Made by a program: the position numbers and the translations under genes. The notes beneath the pieces were generated by a model that saw nothing but the letters and a program-made list of their open reading frames with translations, did not search any database and was not told where the DNA came from. From contig JAFTKK010000070.1 in assembly GCA_017453325.1 (NCBI GenBank), positions 1 to 40,018 on the forward strand: a stretch of 40,018 nt of DNA, in the 5' to 3' direction. Shown one piece after another: positions 16,350 through 27,500 of the stretch (positions within the stretch are counted from its first letter, which is position 1; every line of letters starts with the position of its first letter). This DNA is from Clostridia bacterium (lineage in GTDB: Bacteria > Bacillota > Clostridia > Oscillospirales > CAG-272).

Positions 16350-16996
16350 GCAACAACCCTTATAAGATACTCGGTGTTTCGCCCGAGGCGGACGACGAGG
16401 AGATCAAGAAGGCTTATCGCGAGCTGGCACGCAAATATCACCCCGACCGCTACAGCGACTCCGATCTTGCCGATCTGGCAAGCGAAAAAATGAAGGAGAT
16501 CAACGCGGCATACGAGGAGATCACGCGGATGCGTGAGGCTGCCAAAAACGGCGGTGCCGATGCGCAAAGCGGTTTTGACGGTCAAAGGGCAGGGGACGGT
16601 ACGAATTATCGCTCCGGGCACTATTCCGACGAGGCCAAAAGCAAGTTTACACTGATCCGCAATTGCATCAACAGCGGCAACATCAGCGAGGCTGAGCGAC
16701 TGCTTGACGAGGTGGATGGCGCGGATCGCGGCGCGGAATGGGTCTTTTTGATGGGCTGCATTCAGCTTCATAAGGGGTATTACGTGGATGCACAGCGTTC
16801 CTTTGAAACTGCTTACCGCATGGAGCCCACCAACAATGAATATTGGCAGTTCAAGGAAAAGATGCACCAAAAGGCAGGAAGCTTTGGCGGCGGTTACAAC
16901 ACCTCCGGCAGCGGCAGCTGCGATTGGTGTACCACACTCATCTGTGCCGATTGCTGCTGCGAATGCATGGGCGGCGATCTCATTCCTTGCTGCTGA
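16346..16996 (+). CDS. J-domain protein with TPR-like region and Cys-rich tail
   Basis: A 216-residue DnaJ-class co-chaperone. The J-domain occupies residues 5-70 with [20 protein letters not shown] and the HPD triad at 32-34. Residues 105-185 look like TPR-type helical pairs ([16 protein letters not shown], then [19 protein letters not shown]). The last 27 residues contain nine cysteines ([20 protein letters not shown]), which suggests metal binding or lipidation at the membrane. It lacks the zinc-finger and client domains of true DnaJ. GTG at 16346 is chosen because AAGGAGG (16333-16339) lies 6 bases before it and it overlaps the upstream stop. An in-frame ATG at 16328 is possible but lacks such a site. 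Confidence 0.85.
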   Translation: MSNNPYKILGVSPEADDEEIKKAYRELARKYHPDRYSDSDLADLASEKMKEINAAYEEITRMREAAKNGGADAQSGFDGQRAGDGTNYRSGHYSDEAKSKFTLIRNCINSGNISEAERLLDEVDGADRGAEWVFLMGCIQLHKGYYVDAQRSFETAYRMEPTNNEYWQFKEKMHQKAGSFGGGYNTSGSGSCDWCTTLICADCCCECMGGDLIPCC

Positions 16997-16997
16997 T

Positions 16998-17537
16998 ATG
17001 GCACAGCGCAGAAGAAGATCGACAAGATGCCTCACGGCCGCGGCGGTTTTGGCAGCACTCGGTGTGGTGCTCCTCACGCTCGGTGCCTTTGTGGAGGTGC
17101 TTGATCTTTCCATGGCCGCCATTGCCTCACTCACGGTGGTGTTTGCGGTCATTGAGCTTCGGGGAAAGTATCCATATTTGGTCTATCTGACCACAGCCAC
17201 CCTCTCGCTTTTGCTCCTGCCGAGCAAAACACCGGCGCTGCTGTACGCGCTTTTTGCCGGATACTATCCGATGCTGAAGGCGGTGCTTGAAAAGCGCTTT
17301 TCTCGACCCGTTTCTTGGCTTTTTAAAATTTTGGTGTTCAATGCGGCGTTGGCGCTTATCGTGCTTGGCTCCGTGAAGCTCCTTTGGCTCGGTGAGCTTG
17401 TGTGGCAGCCGTGGTATGTGCTTGTTTTTCCGCTTGGTACGGCGGTGTTTTGCTTGTACGACGTGGCATTGACGCGCCTGATCACGGTCTATTTGTGGCG
17501 GTGGCGGGGCAGATTCCGGTTTTTGAATGACGACTGA
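16998..17537 (+). CDS. Polytopic membrane protein of unknown function
   Basis: A 179-residue hydrophobic protein with about six membrane segments, starting after a basic MAQRRRRST. Examples are LTAAAVLAALGVVLLTLGAF and WLFKILVFNAALALIVLGSV. The C-terminus is basic and cytosolic by the positive-inside rule (YLWRWRGRFRFL). I do not recognise a family with certainty; the size and helix pattern resemble small integral subunits such as ECF-type S components. The start follows the J-domain stop by 1 base, so it is in the same operon. A function together with DUF5685 and the J-protein is suggested by context only. Confidence 0.65.
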   Translation: MAQRRRRSTRCLTAAAVLAALGVVLLTLGAFVEVLDLSMAAIASLTVVFAVIELRGKYPYLVYLTTATLSLLLLPSKTPALLYALFAGYYPMLKAVLEKRFSRPVSWLFKILVFNAALALIVLGSVKLLWLGELVWQPWYVLVFPLGTAVFCLYDVALTRLITVYLWRWRGRFRFLNDD

Positions 17538-17547
17538 ACGTATGTTC

Positions 17548-17585
17548 GGCGGCGTGCGCTGTTGGCGCACGCCGCCTTGTTTTTT
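17548..17585 (+). terminator. Terminator of the DUF5685/J-domain unit
   Basis: GGCGGCGTGCGC (17548-17559) pairs perfectly with GCGCACGCCGCC (17565-17576) around a TGTTG loop and is followed by TTGTTTTTT. It is a strong intrinsic terminator 10 bases after the membrane protein gene. Confidence 0.92.
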
Positions 17586-17613
17586 GCCCCTTGCGGGGTT
17601 TTTGATTTATGCC

Positions 17614-17642
17614 TTGACAAAAGAACAAAAATATGTTATGCT
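17614..17642 (+). promoter_or_regulatory. Promoter of the CNNM/CBS-metal regulator operon
   Basis: TTGACA (17614-17619) and TATGCT (17637-17642) are 17 bases apart. The A+T-rich sequence that follows leads to AAAAGGAG before the first HlyC/CorC gene. No obvious metal-box palindrome was seen around it. Confidence 0.7.
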
Positions 17643-17690
17643 TAAAATTAAACACATTCAAAATAAAATTAAAAGGAGTTGGTTTTTTTC

Positions 17691-19022
17691 ATGGACAGTA
17701 TACCTTTATGGATTGTGTTTGCTATTTGCATCGTGGGTGGCGCTTATTTTGCGGCGACCGAAAGCTCATTTTCGGCAGTCAACAAAATCAAGATCAAAAC
17801 CCTCGCCGATGACGGCAACAAGCGTGCACGCGGTGTTTTGTGGGTGCTGAATCGCTTTGATAAGGCGCTGACGACACTGCTTGTCGGCAACAACGTGACC
17901 AAGATCGCGGCGGCTTCCGTTGCAACGCTGATCGCAACCGATATGTTTGCACACAAGGGCGACGCATTTATCAATTCGTTTGCCTTTTCGATCGGATGCA
18001 GCGCAGCGAGCACGGCGGTGGTCTTTCTCCTCAGTGAGATGATCCCGAAAAGCTTTGCCAATGACCGTTGCCAGTCCGTCTCGCTCTTTTTCCAGGCCTC
18101 CCTGCGTGTTTTGATGCGCGTTCTCGCACCGATCGCAGGCTTCTTCGGCCTCATCTCGACGGCGGCCTCCAAGGCGTTCTCCAAAAAGGAGGCAGAACCC
18201 TCCATTACCGAGGATGAGCTGCTGGAGATTCTCGATACCGTTGAGGAAGAGGGCGTTGTGGACGAGGAGCAGGGCGATATGCTGAAATCCGCCTTGGAAT
18301 TCGGCGATACGGTGGTTGGCGACATCATGACGATGGCGCGTGACATTGAGGCATTGAACGTGGCGGCCACCACCGAGGAGGTGCTGGAGGCCATCCGTGC
18401 CACCAACCATTCACGCATTCCCGTGTTCGCGGGGGACGCAAACCGTATCATCGGTACGCTGCGTATCCGCACGTTCTTGACCGAGTACCGTCGCAATCCT
18501 AAAGTAAAGGTGCGCGCGCTCCTTTCACAGCCCTATTTTGTGACCGAGGATGCGCGTATCAACGACGTGCTGACCGATATGCGCCAGCACAAGCACCATA
18601 TGGCTTTGGTTCGTGATAAAAACAAACATATTGTGGGTCTTGTTACCATCGAGGATATTCTCGAGGAGCTGGTGGGCGAGATCTTTGACGAGGAGGATGT
18701 GGTTGACCAGAACTTCCAGGCTCTCGGCGGCAACCGTTACCTTGTCAACACACATATTCTGGTTGGCAGCCTTTACGAGCGCATCGGCCTTTCCGCTGCG
18801 CCCCGTGGTGTGGCCACCAAGCCGTTGCTCTCTTTAATGCTGGAGACCATCGGCAGATTGCCCGAGGAGGAGGAGACCTTCCTCATCGACGATCTGGAAT
18901 TTACCATTGAAACAGTAGAAAATCAGCGCCCCGTGCGCGCCTTTGTTCACGTGCTCGACGAGGAAGAGCTTGCTGCACGTGCGCTTGCGGCTTCCGAAAA
19001 GGAGGTGCAGACGAATGGCTGA
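17691..19022 (+). CDS. HlyC/CorC family (CNNM-CBS) membrane protein, copy 1
   Basis: A 443-residue protein of the CNNM/CorC type, implicated in Mg2+ or other divalent-cation export. Residues 1-140 form the DUF21 membrane domain (the small-residue motif AAYFAATESSFSAV-like, here GGAYFAATESSFSAVNKIK, and LVGNNVTKIAAAS). Next comes a linker with the conserved VEEEGVVDEEQGDMLKSALE, then a CBS pair (about 205-325) including GLVTIEDILEELVGEI. The CorC_HlyC domain is C-terminal (about 345-430). I start at ATG 17691; the ribosome-binding site AAGGAG is 12 bases upstream. The 3' end overlaps copy 2 by 8 bases. Confidence 0.9.
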   Translation: MDSIPLWIVFAICIVGGAYFAATESSFSAVNKIKIKTLADDGNKRARGVLWVLNRFDKALTTLLVGNNVTKIAAASVATLIATDMFAHKGDAFINSFAFSIGCSAASTAVVFLLSEMIPKSFANDRCQSVSLFFQASLRVLMRVLAPIAGFFGLISTAASKAFSKKEAEPSITEDELLEILDTVEEEGVVDEEQGDMLKSALEFGDTVVGDIMTMARDIEALNVAATTEEVLEAIRATNHSRIPVFAGDANRIIGTLRIRTFLTEYRRNPKVKVRALLSQPYFVTEDARINDVLTDMRQHKHHMALVRDKNKHIVGLVTIEDILEELVGEIFDEEDVVDQNFQALGGNRYLVNTHILVGSLYERIGLSAAPRGVATKPLLSLMLETIGRLPEEEETFLIDDLEFTIETVENQRPVRAFVHVLDEEELAARALAASEKEVQTNG

Positions 19023-20322
19023 GCATTTTGCTAAAATGTGGTGGGCATACATCGTGATCTTCGTCATGATCTGCTTTTCCGCTTATTTTTCCGCTTCGGA
19101 AATTTCCTTTAACACCGCCAACAGAATGCGCCTGCGCCGCGCTGCCGATGAAGGCTCCAGAACGGCCAGAATGGCGTATAATATTGCCGAAAACTTTACC
19201 ATTTCGCTCTCTACCATTCTGGTGGGCAATAACCTTGCCAATATTGCGGTTTCCACCTGCACGACCCTGATCGTGCTCGATCTGTTCCCCGGCAACGGAG
19301 GTGTGGCGTCCTTTATTGCCACCATTATCGTTACCGTCGTGATCCTGATCTGCGGTGAGATCGTGCCCAAGGTGGTGGCCAAGCAGCATGCCGATACCGT
19401 GGCACGCATTGTGGCGATCCCTACGCGCATCCTGACCGTAGTGGTCAGCCCCATTGTGGCGATCGTGATGGCACTTTTGTTCGTTTTGCGCAAGCTTTGG
19501 GGCAAGGACCGTCACGATAACGATCCTACCGTGACCGAGGAAGAGCTTTCCTCCATTATTGAGACCGTTGAGGAGGAGGGCGTGATCGACGAGGATCAGG
19601 GCGAGCTGCTGCAGTCTGCCCTTGAGTTCCACGATATTACCGTGGAAAAGATCATGACACCCCGTATCAACATGACGATGTTTGACATTGACGACATCGA
19701 GACCATTCGCACGCTTCTTGCGGATACGGCACAGTATTCGCGCATTCCCGTTTACGAGGGCAGCGTGGATAACATTATCGGTATTCTCTCGCTCAACCGC
19801 TATTATAAGGCGGCAATGGACGGCACCGAGCCCGATATTCGCTCCTTGCTTCTGAAGCCCTGCAAGCTGCACAAGACCATGAAGCTGCCTGCGGCTCTGG
19901 CGCGTTTGCGTGAGCAGAAGATGCATTTGGCCATTGTTATTGACGAGTTTGGCGGCACGCTGGGCGTGGTGACCATGGAGGACATCCTCGAGGAGCTGGT
20001 CGGTGACATTTGGGACGATACCGACGTGATCGTGACCGAGTGCTATCCTACGGGTGAGAACACCTACGAGGTTTCGGGCGAAATGAATATTGAGGACTGC
20101 TTTGACGAAGTGGACTTCAAGTGTCCCGAGGATTTCAGCTGCGAGTACACCACCATGGGCGGTTGGGCCGTTGAAATGCTGGATTCCGACCCGCACGTGG
20201 GTGATAGCTTCAATTATGAAAATCTTTTCGTCATTGTTTCGGGTATGGACGAGGAGCGCGTGACCAAGCTTACGCTCTTTGTAAAGCCGCAGCCCGAGAA
20301 TGAGGACGGGGAAGAGCTGTAA
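19015..20322 (+). CDS. HlyC/CorC family (CNNM-CBS) membrane protein, copy 2
   Basis: A 435-residue paralogue of the preceding gene with the same architecture. The DUF21 membrane domain has CFSAYFSASEISFNTANRMR, and STILVGNNLANIAVST follows. The linker is VEEEGVIDEDQGELLQSALE. The CBS pair contains MTPRINMTMFD and LGVVTMEDILEELVGDIW. A C-terminal CorC_HlyC domain follows. The MTPR motif at the first CBS domain is retained here, whereas copy 1 has MTMA at that position, so the two have diverged. I start at ATG 19015 behind AAAAGGAGG. The two products may form a heterodimer, since CNNM transporters dimerise through the CBS domains. Confidence 0.9.
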   Translation: MAEHFAKMWWAYIVIFVMICFSAYFSASEISFNTANRMRLRRAADEGSRTARMAYNIAENFTISLSTILVGNNLANIAVSTCTTLIVLDLFPGNGGVASFIATIIVTVVILICGEIVPKVVAKQHADTVARIVAIPTRILTVVVSPIVAIVMALLFVLRKLWGKDRHDNDPTVTEEELSSIIETVEEEGVIDEDQGELLQSALEFHDITVEKIMTPRINMTMFDIDDIETIRTLLADTAQYSRIPVYEGSVDNIIGILSLNRYYKAAMDGTEPDIRSLLLKPCKLHKTMKLPAALARLREQKMHLAIVIDEFGGTLGVVTMEDILEELVGDIWDDTDVIVTECYPTGENTYEVSGEMNIEDCFDEVDFKCPEDFSCEYTTMGGWAVEMLDSDPHVGDSFNYENLFVIVSGMDEERVTKLTLFVKPQPENEDGEEL

Positions 20323-20350
20323 TACAAAAAACGAGTAAAGGAGGGCGGCC

Positions 20351-20734
20351 ATGGCTATTCATGAGTCGGGAGAGAATTATCTTGAGCAGATCCTTATTCT
20401 CTCCGGTCAAAAAAGCAAGGTGCGCGCGGTAGATATCTGTGCGGCGCTCGGCTTTTCACGCCCTACCGTGAGTGTGATGCTGCGCGAGCTGCGCGCTAAT
20501 GGGTTTGTGACCACCGCACCAAACGGCGGCCTTGCCCTGACCGAAAGCGGTCTTGCGGTGGCGCAGCGTATGTATGAAAGACATTGCCTTTTGGCCGAGG
20601 CGCTGATGGCGCTCGGCGTGACGCACGATACCGCGCTTGAGGATGCCTGCAAGATCGAGCATGACCTCAGCGACGAGACCGTTTCCTGCCTGAAGGCCTA
20701 TCTCGCAAGGATGAAAGCCGATGAAACACGTTGA
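20351..20734 (+). CDS. DtxR/MntR-family metal-dependent regulator
   Basis: A 127-residue winged-helix repressor that binds DNA when loaded with Fe2+ or Mn2+. The DNA-binding part is [20 protein letters not shown] (recognition helix around SRPTV). The metal and dimer domain has ERHCLLAE with H78, and [10 protein letters not shown] with C100, E103 and H104, the DtxR-type ligands. In MntR the position of C100 is glutamate. The position equivalent to DtxR M10/MntR D8 is an asparagine (N9). No SH3 domain is present, so it is of the short form. It lies in one operon with two CNNM-type metal proteins, which suggests that these act on Mn or Fe, or that the operon is metal-controlled. Confidence 0.85.
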   Translation: MAIHESGENYLEQILILSGQKSKVRAVDICAALGFSRPTVSVMLRELRANGFVTTAPNGGLALTESGLAVAQRMYERHCLLAEALMALGVTHDTALEDACKIEHDLSDETVSCLKAYLARMKADETR

Positions 20735-21197
20735 TATTTATACCGACGGCGCCTGTCGGGGCAATCCCGGCCGCGGCGGTTGGGGGGCGATATTGGTGTA
20801 CGGCGGCCATGAAAAGGAGCTTTCGGGCGGCGAGGCACACACCACCAATAATCGCATGGAGCTTTGCGGTGTGATCGCGGCATTGGGGGCTCTCCGTGAG
20901 CCTTGCGAGGTCACCCTCACGTCGGATTCCCGATACGTGGTGGAGGCCGTGAACAACGGCTGGGCAGAGAATTGGCGCGCACGCGGTTGGCGAAAGCCCG
21001 ACAAAACGCCCGCGCTGAACGTGGATCTCTGGGAGCAGCTTTTGGGGCTTCTCAAAAAGCATCGGGTCACCTTTCAATGGGTACGCGGCCATGCGGGGCA
21101 TCCGTATAACGAACGGTGTGACCGCTTGGCAACCGCGTTTGCCGACAGCTTTCCCGCCGAGCCGCCGATGGGCGACGAGCCTACACAGACAACGTAA
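20721..21197 (+). CDS. rnhA: Ribonuclease HI
   Basis: A 158-residue RNase HI that cuts the RNA strand of RNA-DNA hybrids (R-loops, primers). The catalytic set is complete: D9 ([12 protein letters not shown]), E47 (NNRMEL), D69 (TSDSRYVV), H124 and D134 ([15 protein letters not shown]). The basic handle region is present ([15 protein letters not shown]). The gene overlaps the regulator by 14 bases and ends the operon before a strong terminator. The association with a metal regulator is probably only operon sharing, though the enzyme does use Mg2+/Mn2+. Confidence 0.96.
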   Translation: MKHVDIYTDGACRGNPGRGGWGAILVYGGHEKELSGGEAHTTNNRMELCGVIAALGALREPCEVTLTSDSRYVVEAVNNGWAENWRARGWRKPDKTPALNVDLWEQLLGLLKKHRVTFQWVRGHAGHPYNERCDRLATAFADSFPAEPPMGDEPTQTT

Positions 21198-21228
21198 TAG
21201 GTGACGGGGCGTGAAACCTCCGAAAAAA

Positions 21229-21265
21229 AGCACCCGAGGCAGAGCTCTGCCTCGGGTGCTTTTTT
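21229..21265. terminator. Terminator after RNase HI
   Basis: A perfect 32-base palindrome (AGCACCCGAGGCAGAG at 21229-21244 with its complement at 21245-21260) is preceded by AAAAAA and followed by TTTTT. It is a strong intrinsic terminator, symmetrical enough to work on both strands. Confidence 0.93.
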
Positions 21266-21401
21266 GCACCCGAGCACGAGTGCGACGGCGTGTTTGAGGA
21301 GAATGGACAATATGTATAGAAAAAATGCTTTTTTGGGTCGGCAAACTGTATGATTTGGCTACTGTTTTTTTGTTTAAAATCGCGAAAATGGCGAAAAAGG
21401 A

Positions 21402-21430
21402 TTGACTGCTTTTTGGAAATCATATATAAT
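21402..21430 (+). promoter_or_regulatory. Promoter of the giant beta-helix gene
   Basis: TTGACT (21402-21407) and TATAAT (21425-21430) are 17 bases apart. The start near 21437 leaves about 88 bases of leader before the ATG at 21525, with AAAAGGAG 8 bases upstream of it. Confidence 0.82.
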
Positions 21431-21524
21431 ATGATTGTATCTTTTTACGATTTGTGCACCGCGCGTTCACAAATCGAACATACACAGCGGGGCAACCCGC
21501 AATAAGAGAAAAGGAGATTTTCTT

Positions 21525-24500
21525 ATGAAGAAACAACTGCGTTTGGTTCTCTTCGCGGCTCTGGTCATGATCCTTGTGATGATGACGGCTCTCTGCGCTT
21601 CTGCAGCAGCGACCGACGGTGCCGAAGTACGCGAAGACGGACACTACTACGAAGTAGTCAGCAGCACATCAGGTGCGGCGCCGAAGTATTACACCACTTT
21701 GGCCAGCGCCGTCGCGTCGGTGGACGCTGATGGATACACCATCAAGCTCCTGGCCGACGTCACCGAGCCGGCTATTACGCTGGATAAAGCGTATAGCTAC
21801 ACCATCACCGGCGGTGAGGGTGCTAAGCTTACCTTTAGCAATACGGTGAAGGCGAACAAAAAGGCTACTTTGGTGAATTTGGCGGCAGGTAAGGTCAAGT
21901 TTGAAAATTTGACTATTTCCTATGACGAAGCCAAGATCACCACCACACTTCATTACGTCTTTTGTTTAAGCGCCGATGCCGTAGAGCTGACGCTTGACAA
22001 CGTGGTCTACACGGGTGAAGTCAATTATGTGCTGTATGCGGTTGGTAACAACACGGTAACTACCGTGACCGGCAGCAAGAGCAGCTTTTCTAACATCAAG
22101 GCCGGCGGAGCCTTCTACGGTGTGGAGAAGAAAACGGTTGGTCACAAGCTGACCGTAGACGGTGCCAAGATCAACACCGAGGGTCGCGTTGTTTGGATGA
22201 CGGAAGATGCAGATGCCGAAATCGGCATCAGCAACACCGTGATGGTAGGTAAGAACACCTCTTTGTTCTATTTCCATAACTCTAACAAGAACAGGACCGT
22301 TGTTACCACGTTGGAAATCACCAATTCCGTGATCTCTACCACGGGTGAGACGAACATCTTCCAGTCCGCAACCGCAACCCCTGTGATCAAGCTGCTTAAC
22401 GGCACGAAGGTAACTGTTAACAACAAAAACGTGTTCCAGGTAACCACCAAGATCGCTACCGTGGAATTGAACGGTGCCGAGCTGGAGATCTGTGATAAAA
22501 ACGGTGCTTTGGCAAACGTTGTGAGTGATGCGCTGATGATCACCGCATCCGTTACCGACTCGAAAATCACGTTCCGTGGCAGCGAATCGACCCCTGCTGC
22601 GATCTTTGATACGGTGATCGACTGGTCCCAGGTTGACGTTTTCTTTGACGATCACATTACCTATTTCGAGCTGACCGAGGCGGGCGTTTACAACGTCACC
22701 TCTCTTGAGGATAACCTGGCTCTTGCCAAGGCAGCGGCCGAGGCGAAGTTCCTTGCCGATAACGCAACCCGTTTCCCGAAGCTTGGCATCAATCTGACGA
22801 GCTGGATCAATCTGGTTGTGAACAACCCCGAGGCAACGGTGAACCTGCTGGCAGGCGAATATACCGCCAGAGGTGATTATCTCCTTGGTGTGAAGCAGGG
22901 TCAGCTCAATATCAGAGACGGTGCACTTCTCGGTCTTGAGGACGGGGCTGCACTCTTTGCAGCAGGCGGCACGCTGAACGTGATGGGCGGCACCGTACAG
23001 GGTGCTGACGGCGGTTGCGCCATCAGACACGAGGGCGGTACTGTAAACGTGACGGGCGGCACGCTGCTTTCCGGCACCGACACCTCCTCTTACATCATTC
23101 ATTCCGAGCTTGTGACCCCCGAGGCCGAGGAGGGCTCCGATGAGGTTCCCGCAGCCCCCATCGGTGACATTAATATCAGCGGCGGTACCTTTAACAGCAT
23201 TTACGCCATCTACGTTGAGGGCGATGCAGCCGTTACCGTAAACGTAAGCGGCGGTACCTTTGCCAATTTGGACGGCGAGACGACTGCCTACGGCGCGTAC
23301 GTTGACAATGCATTCGCTATCCTCAACATCAGCGGTGGCGTGATGCAGAACATGACGCGTGCCATTTGGGGCATATCGGGTACGATCAATATTTCGGGCG
23401 GCGAGTTTTACATAAACGGTTCTGCCTCCAAGGCACACCTCCTTTATATTGATGGCCCCGCGAAGCTGAACGTGACGCCGAACGAGGGCGGTGCTGAGCT
23501 TGATCCCCTCTTCCAGCTTCAGTCCGGCAACGGCAATCACATCGCGCTTTACGTGAGCTCGAGAGCAACCGAGGCTGAGATCAACATCAGCGGCGGTAAG
23601 TTTGGCGGTATGGGCATTACCGCAGGCAATGTAACCTTCTACGCAGTTTACATTGAAGGTGCGATCCAGAACTTCAACATTACGGGCGGCGAATTCGTTG
23701 GCGGCTCCAGTAACTGTGCCATCATGATCAAGGCGGCAGGTGCTGTTGTGAACATGTCGGGCACGGCTGCTGTTTACGGCTACCGTAACTTCTACGTGCA
23801 GGCTGATGCTACTCTGAACATTGCGGGCGGTAGCTATAACCCGAGACCCAACGGCTTGCAGGCCAACAACATTCTGATTCACGTAACGAGTGGCGACAAT
23901 GCTAAGATCAACATCAGCGGCGGTGAGTTCAACGACTTCATGCGCGTGCTGACGCTTGGTGCTGCTTGTGAGGTCAATATTACGGGTGGTGTATTCAACT
24001 CCCGTCTTATCAATCACGGCGACACTAACCAGATCGAGGTGTTTGCTTATATCACCGCAGCAGCTCAGCTGTATATCGGTTCCAATACTACGGGCGGCGT
24101 TGACCCCGTGATCAACCTCAACAAGTCCGAAAAGGGCGACAGCATTTACAACTGCCGCGGTATTTACGTAACCAACACGGCTGCCCAGGTCGCGATCAGC
24201 GGCGGTACCTTCAACACCGTCAACAAGGATAACCTGATCTTTGATTTCCCTGCAGACGGTATCAAGATGCTGGTCATCACCGGCGGTACCTTCAGCATTA
24301 CGGGTGAGGGCGCAGGCCTTCTGCCCGAAAGCATGGACAAAGCCGTAGAGACAGAGGAAAAAGAAGACGGTACGTTTGAAATTGTCGGCGGTACCGTGCT
24401 TACCGGTGCTACCGTTAAGGTCAGCGACGGTGCGGTTCCTCCCATTTATAAGAATGTCAGCTCCGCAGGTCTGCACATTGTGGTCGTTGGTGAGATCAAG

Positions 24501-27500
24501 GTTGCACTCAACATCTGGAACCCCAAGGCTGATGATGAGACCGGAGACGGCTACGTGATCACTACCCCCGCGGATCTTTACGCCGTGATGCAGACTCAGT
24601 TTGCTTCCTTTACGGCAGATCCTACCGCCTTCACCACCTGGTTGCCGCTTGAGATCAACGGCGAGGGTGTGGTTGTGACGCTGCGCAACGTCAATGATGT
24701 TTATGATGTTGATACGCTTGTCACTGTGATCAAGGGCACCTTGAAGGTGGACGGTGGTACGTTTGCAGCCAAGAAGGGCGAAAAGCTCTTTGCGGTAATG
24801 GGCGAGGATGCTGTGCTCTCCATTACGGGCGGCTCTTACTCGGCAGTTGGTGCACGCAGCTACGTGCTTTACGTAGGTGACGAGGCAAAGCTTGATAACA
24901 TTTCGGTTGCCAATGCAACGCTCCATGTGGCAGAGCTCGGCAGCGCCCCCCTGCAGGTTACCTTCAGCGTTACCGCAGACCAGGTGACCGTTAACGGTAT
25001 GTCCGAGATCCGCATTGATGATGCGGGCGAATATACCATTACCCAGGTATCCGACCTTACCAATATTGTAAAGGCCGTACTGGAGCAGAAGTTTACCGAG
25101 AATCTCACGGTAGATATTCAGACCTTCGTACCCCTTTACATGAACAATGCCGGTCTTTCCATCACCTTTACCGGCGGTGAATACAATGCTGATTCCGACT
25201 TCATGTTCAAGATCGCGGCAGGTAGCCTGACGATCACGGGCGGTAAGTACACCAACGTCAGCGGCGACATCATTCAGATCGTAGGTCCCGACGTGAACGT
25301 TACCATCGATCTGACGAACGAGGGCGAGACCGAGACCAACGGCATGTATACCACGGGCCGCGTGATCTATGCCAACACCGCCTCTAAATCCTCTATTCTG
25401 ATCAAAAACGGCCGCTTCGTGGAGCTGGCTTACGATGCTTCCAATAATCAGAAGGATGCACTCTTTGTCTTTGACAACGGCGAGCCTACGACGCAAAACG
25501 TTACCTTCAAGATCGAAAACGGTTACTTTGAAGCAACCCGTATTCTGCTGCTCTACTACGCAAAGGTGAATGCCACCATTGATGACGGCGTGTTTGTCAG
25601 CAACTGTGTGGTGGACGGCACTACCATTACGGCGCGTCCCACCAATGCACATATGCTGTCTCCTCGCGGTGCGGGTGCCGTGCTTACCATCAACGGCGGT
25701 AGCTTTGATAACAAGCAGGGTAACTACATTATCGCGCAAAACGGCTATGACGGTGCTGCCACCACCATCAGCGGCGGTAGCTTCAAGGGTGGCTCCGGTT
25801 GGTTCTTTACCAACTATAAGACCACCTTTACCATCAACGCGCATCCCACCGATCCCGAAAAGAACCCCGTATTTACCGATACCGAGGGTTACGCCACCGA
25901 GCATTATATCTACCTCAACCACGCAGAAGCTGTGATGGTCATCAATGCAGGCACGTTTACCGGTACGGTATCCACGGCGGATATTTTCCACGTAGCCAAG
26001 GGTATCCTCACCGTCAATGACGGCACCTTCGAGGGCTCGCTCTTCTACGTTACTACCGAAGCCAAGGTAACCGTGAACGGTGGTACCTACAAGGCAACGG
26101 GTGCCGGCTCCGTGCTCTTTGAGCTGGTCGGCAGCGTCTCGAATGAAAACTTTAATATTGCCACCGCGTTGACCTTCCGTGCAGAGAACAACACCAACGT
26201 GCTGGATACCACGCTCGGTCAGAGTGCGGCGCGTGCGCTTCTTGCCAATGCCAACATCCTGGTGAATGGCAACATCAAGCTCGGCACCGTGATCACGCTG
26301 ACTGCTGACGAGACCTGGGCCACTCCTGCCGATGCACAGCACCTGGTGCTGGCCTACTTCCCCACGGGCAAGATCACCTTTGAAACTCCCGGCGTTTATG
26401 CGCTGACTCTCAGCGGCAACAAGACCGTTACCATCACGGGCGGCGATTGGCTCTTCCCCGGCGCAACGCTCTTCACTCTCAGAGGCGGTGCTGACCTCGT
26501 GATTACGGGCGGCAGCTTCTACGTGGACGGCGGCGGTGATATCATCAACGTTGAGGGCGATTCCACCGTTACCATCGGTAAGAAGGAGGATCCCACCTGC
26601 GAGCCCTCCTTCGTAGTTGGCTTCGGCGGCAATGTGATCCACGCAACCGCTTCTCCCGCTACCTTTACCATCTACAACGGCAGCTTCATCAAGGGTGAAT
26701 ACGTGGATGTGGACGGTGTTCCCACGCTCCAGCCCGTGATCGATTACGAGAACTACACCTCCCCCCTGTTCTATTTCGAAAAGGGTAAAGTATCGAACGG
26801 TGTTCCCACGCTTCATCACACGCTGATCATTTACGACGGTTACTATGAGGCAACGCGCGTGCTGATGGATTATTACGGCTACGGCACGAATACCATTTAC
26901 GGCGGCGAGTTTAAGAGCAACTACAACAAGAAGAATCTGACCGCACTCGGTGTTGAGTTTGACGAAAACGGCAGACCTCTGATGGCGGATCCCACCAATA
27001 ACAAGGTGCTGTACGACAGTGATAAGAACTATCTGTTGAACGTACGTGGCACCGGCGCGTCCCTCACCATTTACGGTGGTGACTTTGACGCAGCTTACGC
27101 GCGTGCTATCATCGGTCTTGCAGGCCAGGGCGGCACTACCTTCAACTTCTATGGCGGCACCTTTACGGGCGGCTACAACTGGTTCTACTGTAACTATGCT
27201 GTCACCCTCAACTTCGCCTCCAAGGAGAATACTTGGACGGGTGAGACCAATACGCCCACCTTCCGCGCATCTGATACCCACACACGCTACGGCTTCTACT
27301 TGGACGTGAATGCCGCCGATAAGCACATCGATCTGAACATTGAGGACGGTTTCTTCTCCATGAAGGACCAAGCTTCCCGTTACATGTTCGTTCTGAAGGG
27401 CGATATTGACGTCAACGTTTCGGGCGGTTCCTTTACCGTCACGCCCGGTACCTACAAGGACGAAACCGACGACGAGCTGCAGAACTACACCATGATCTTC

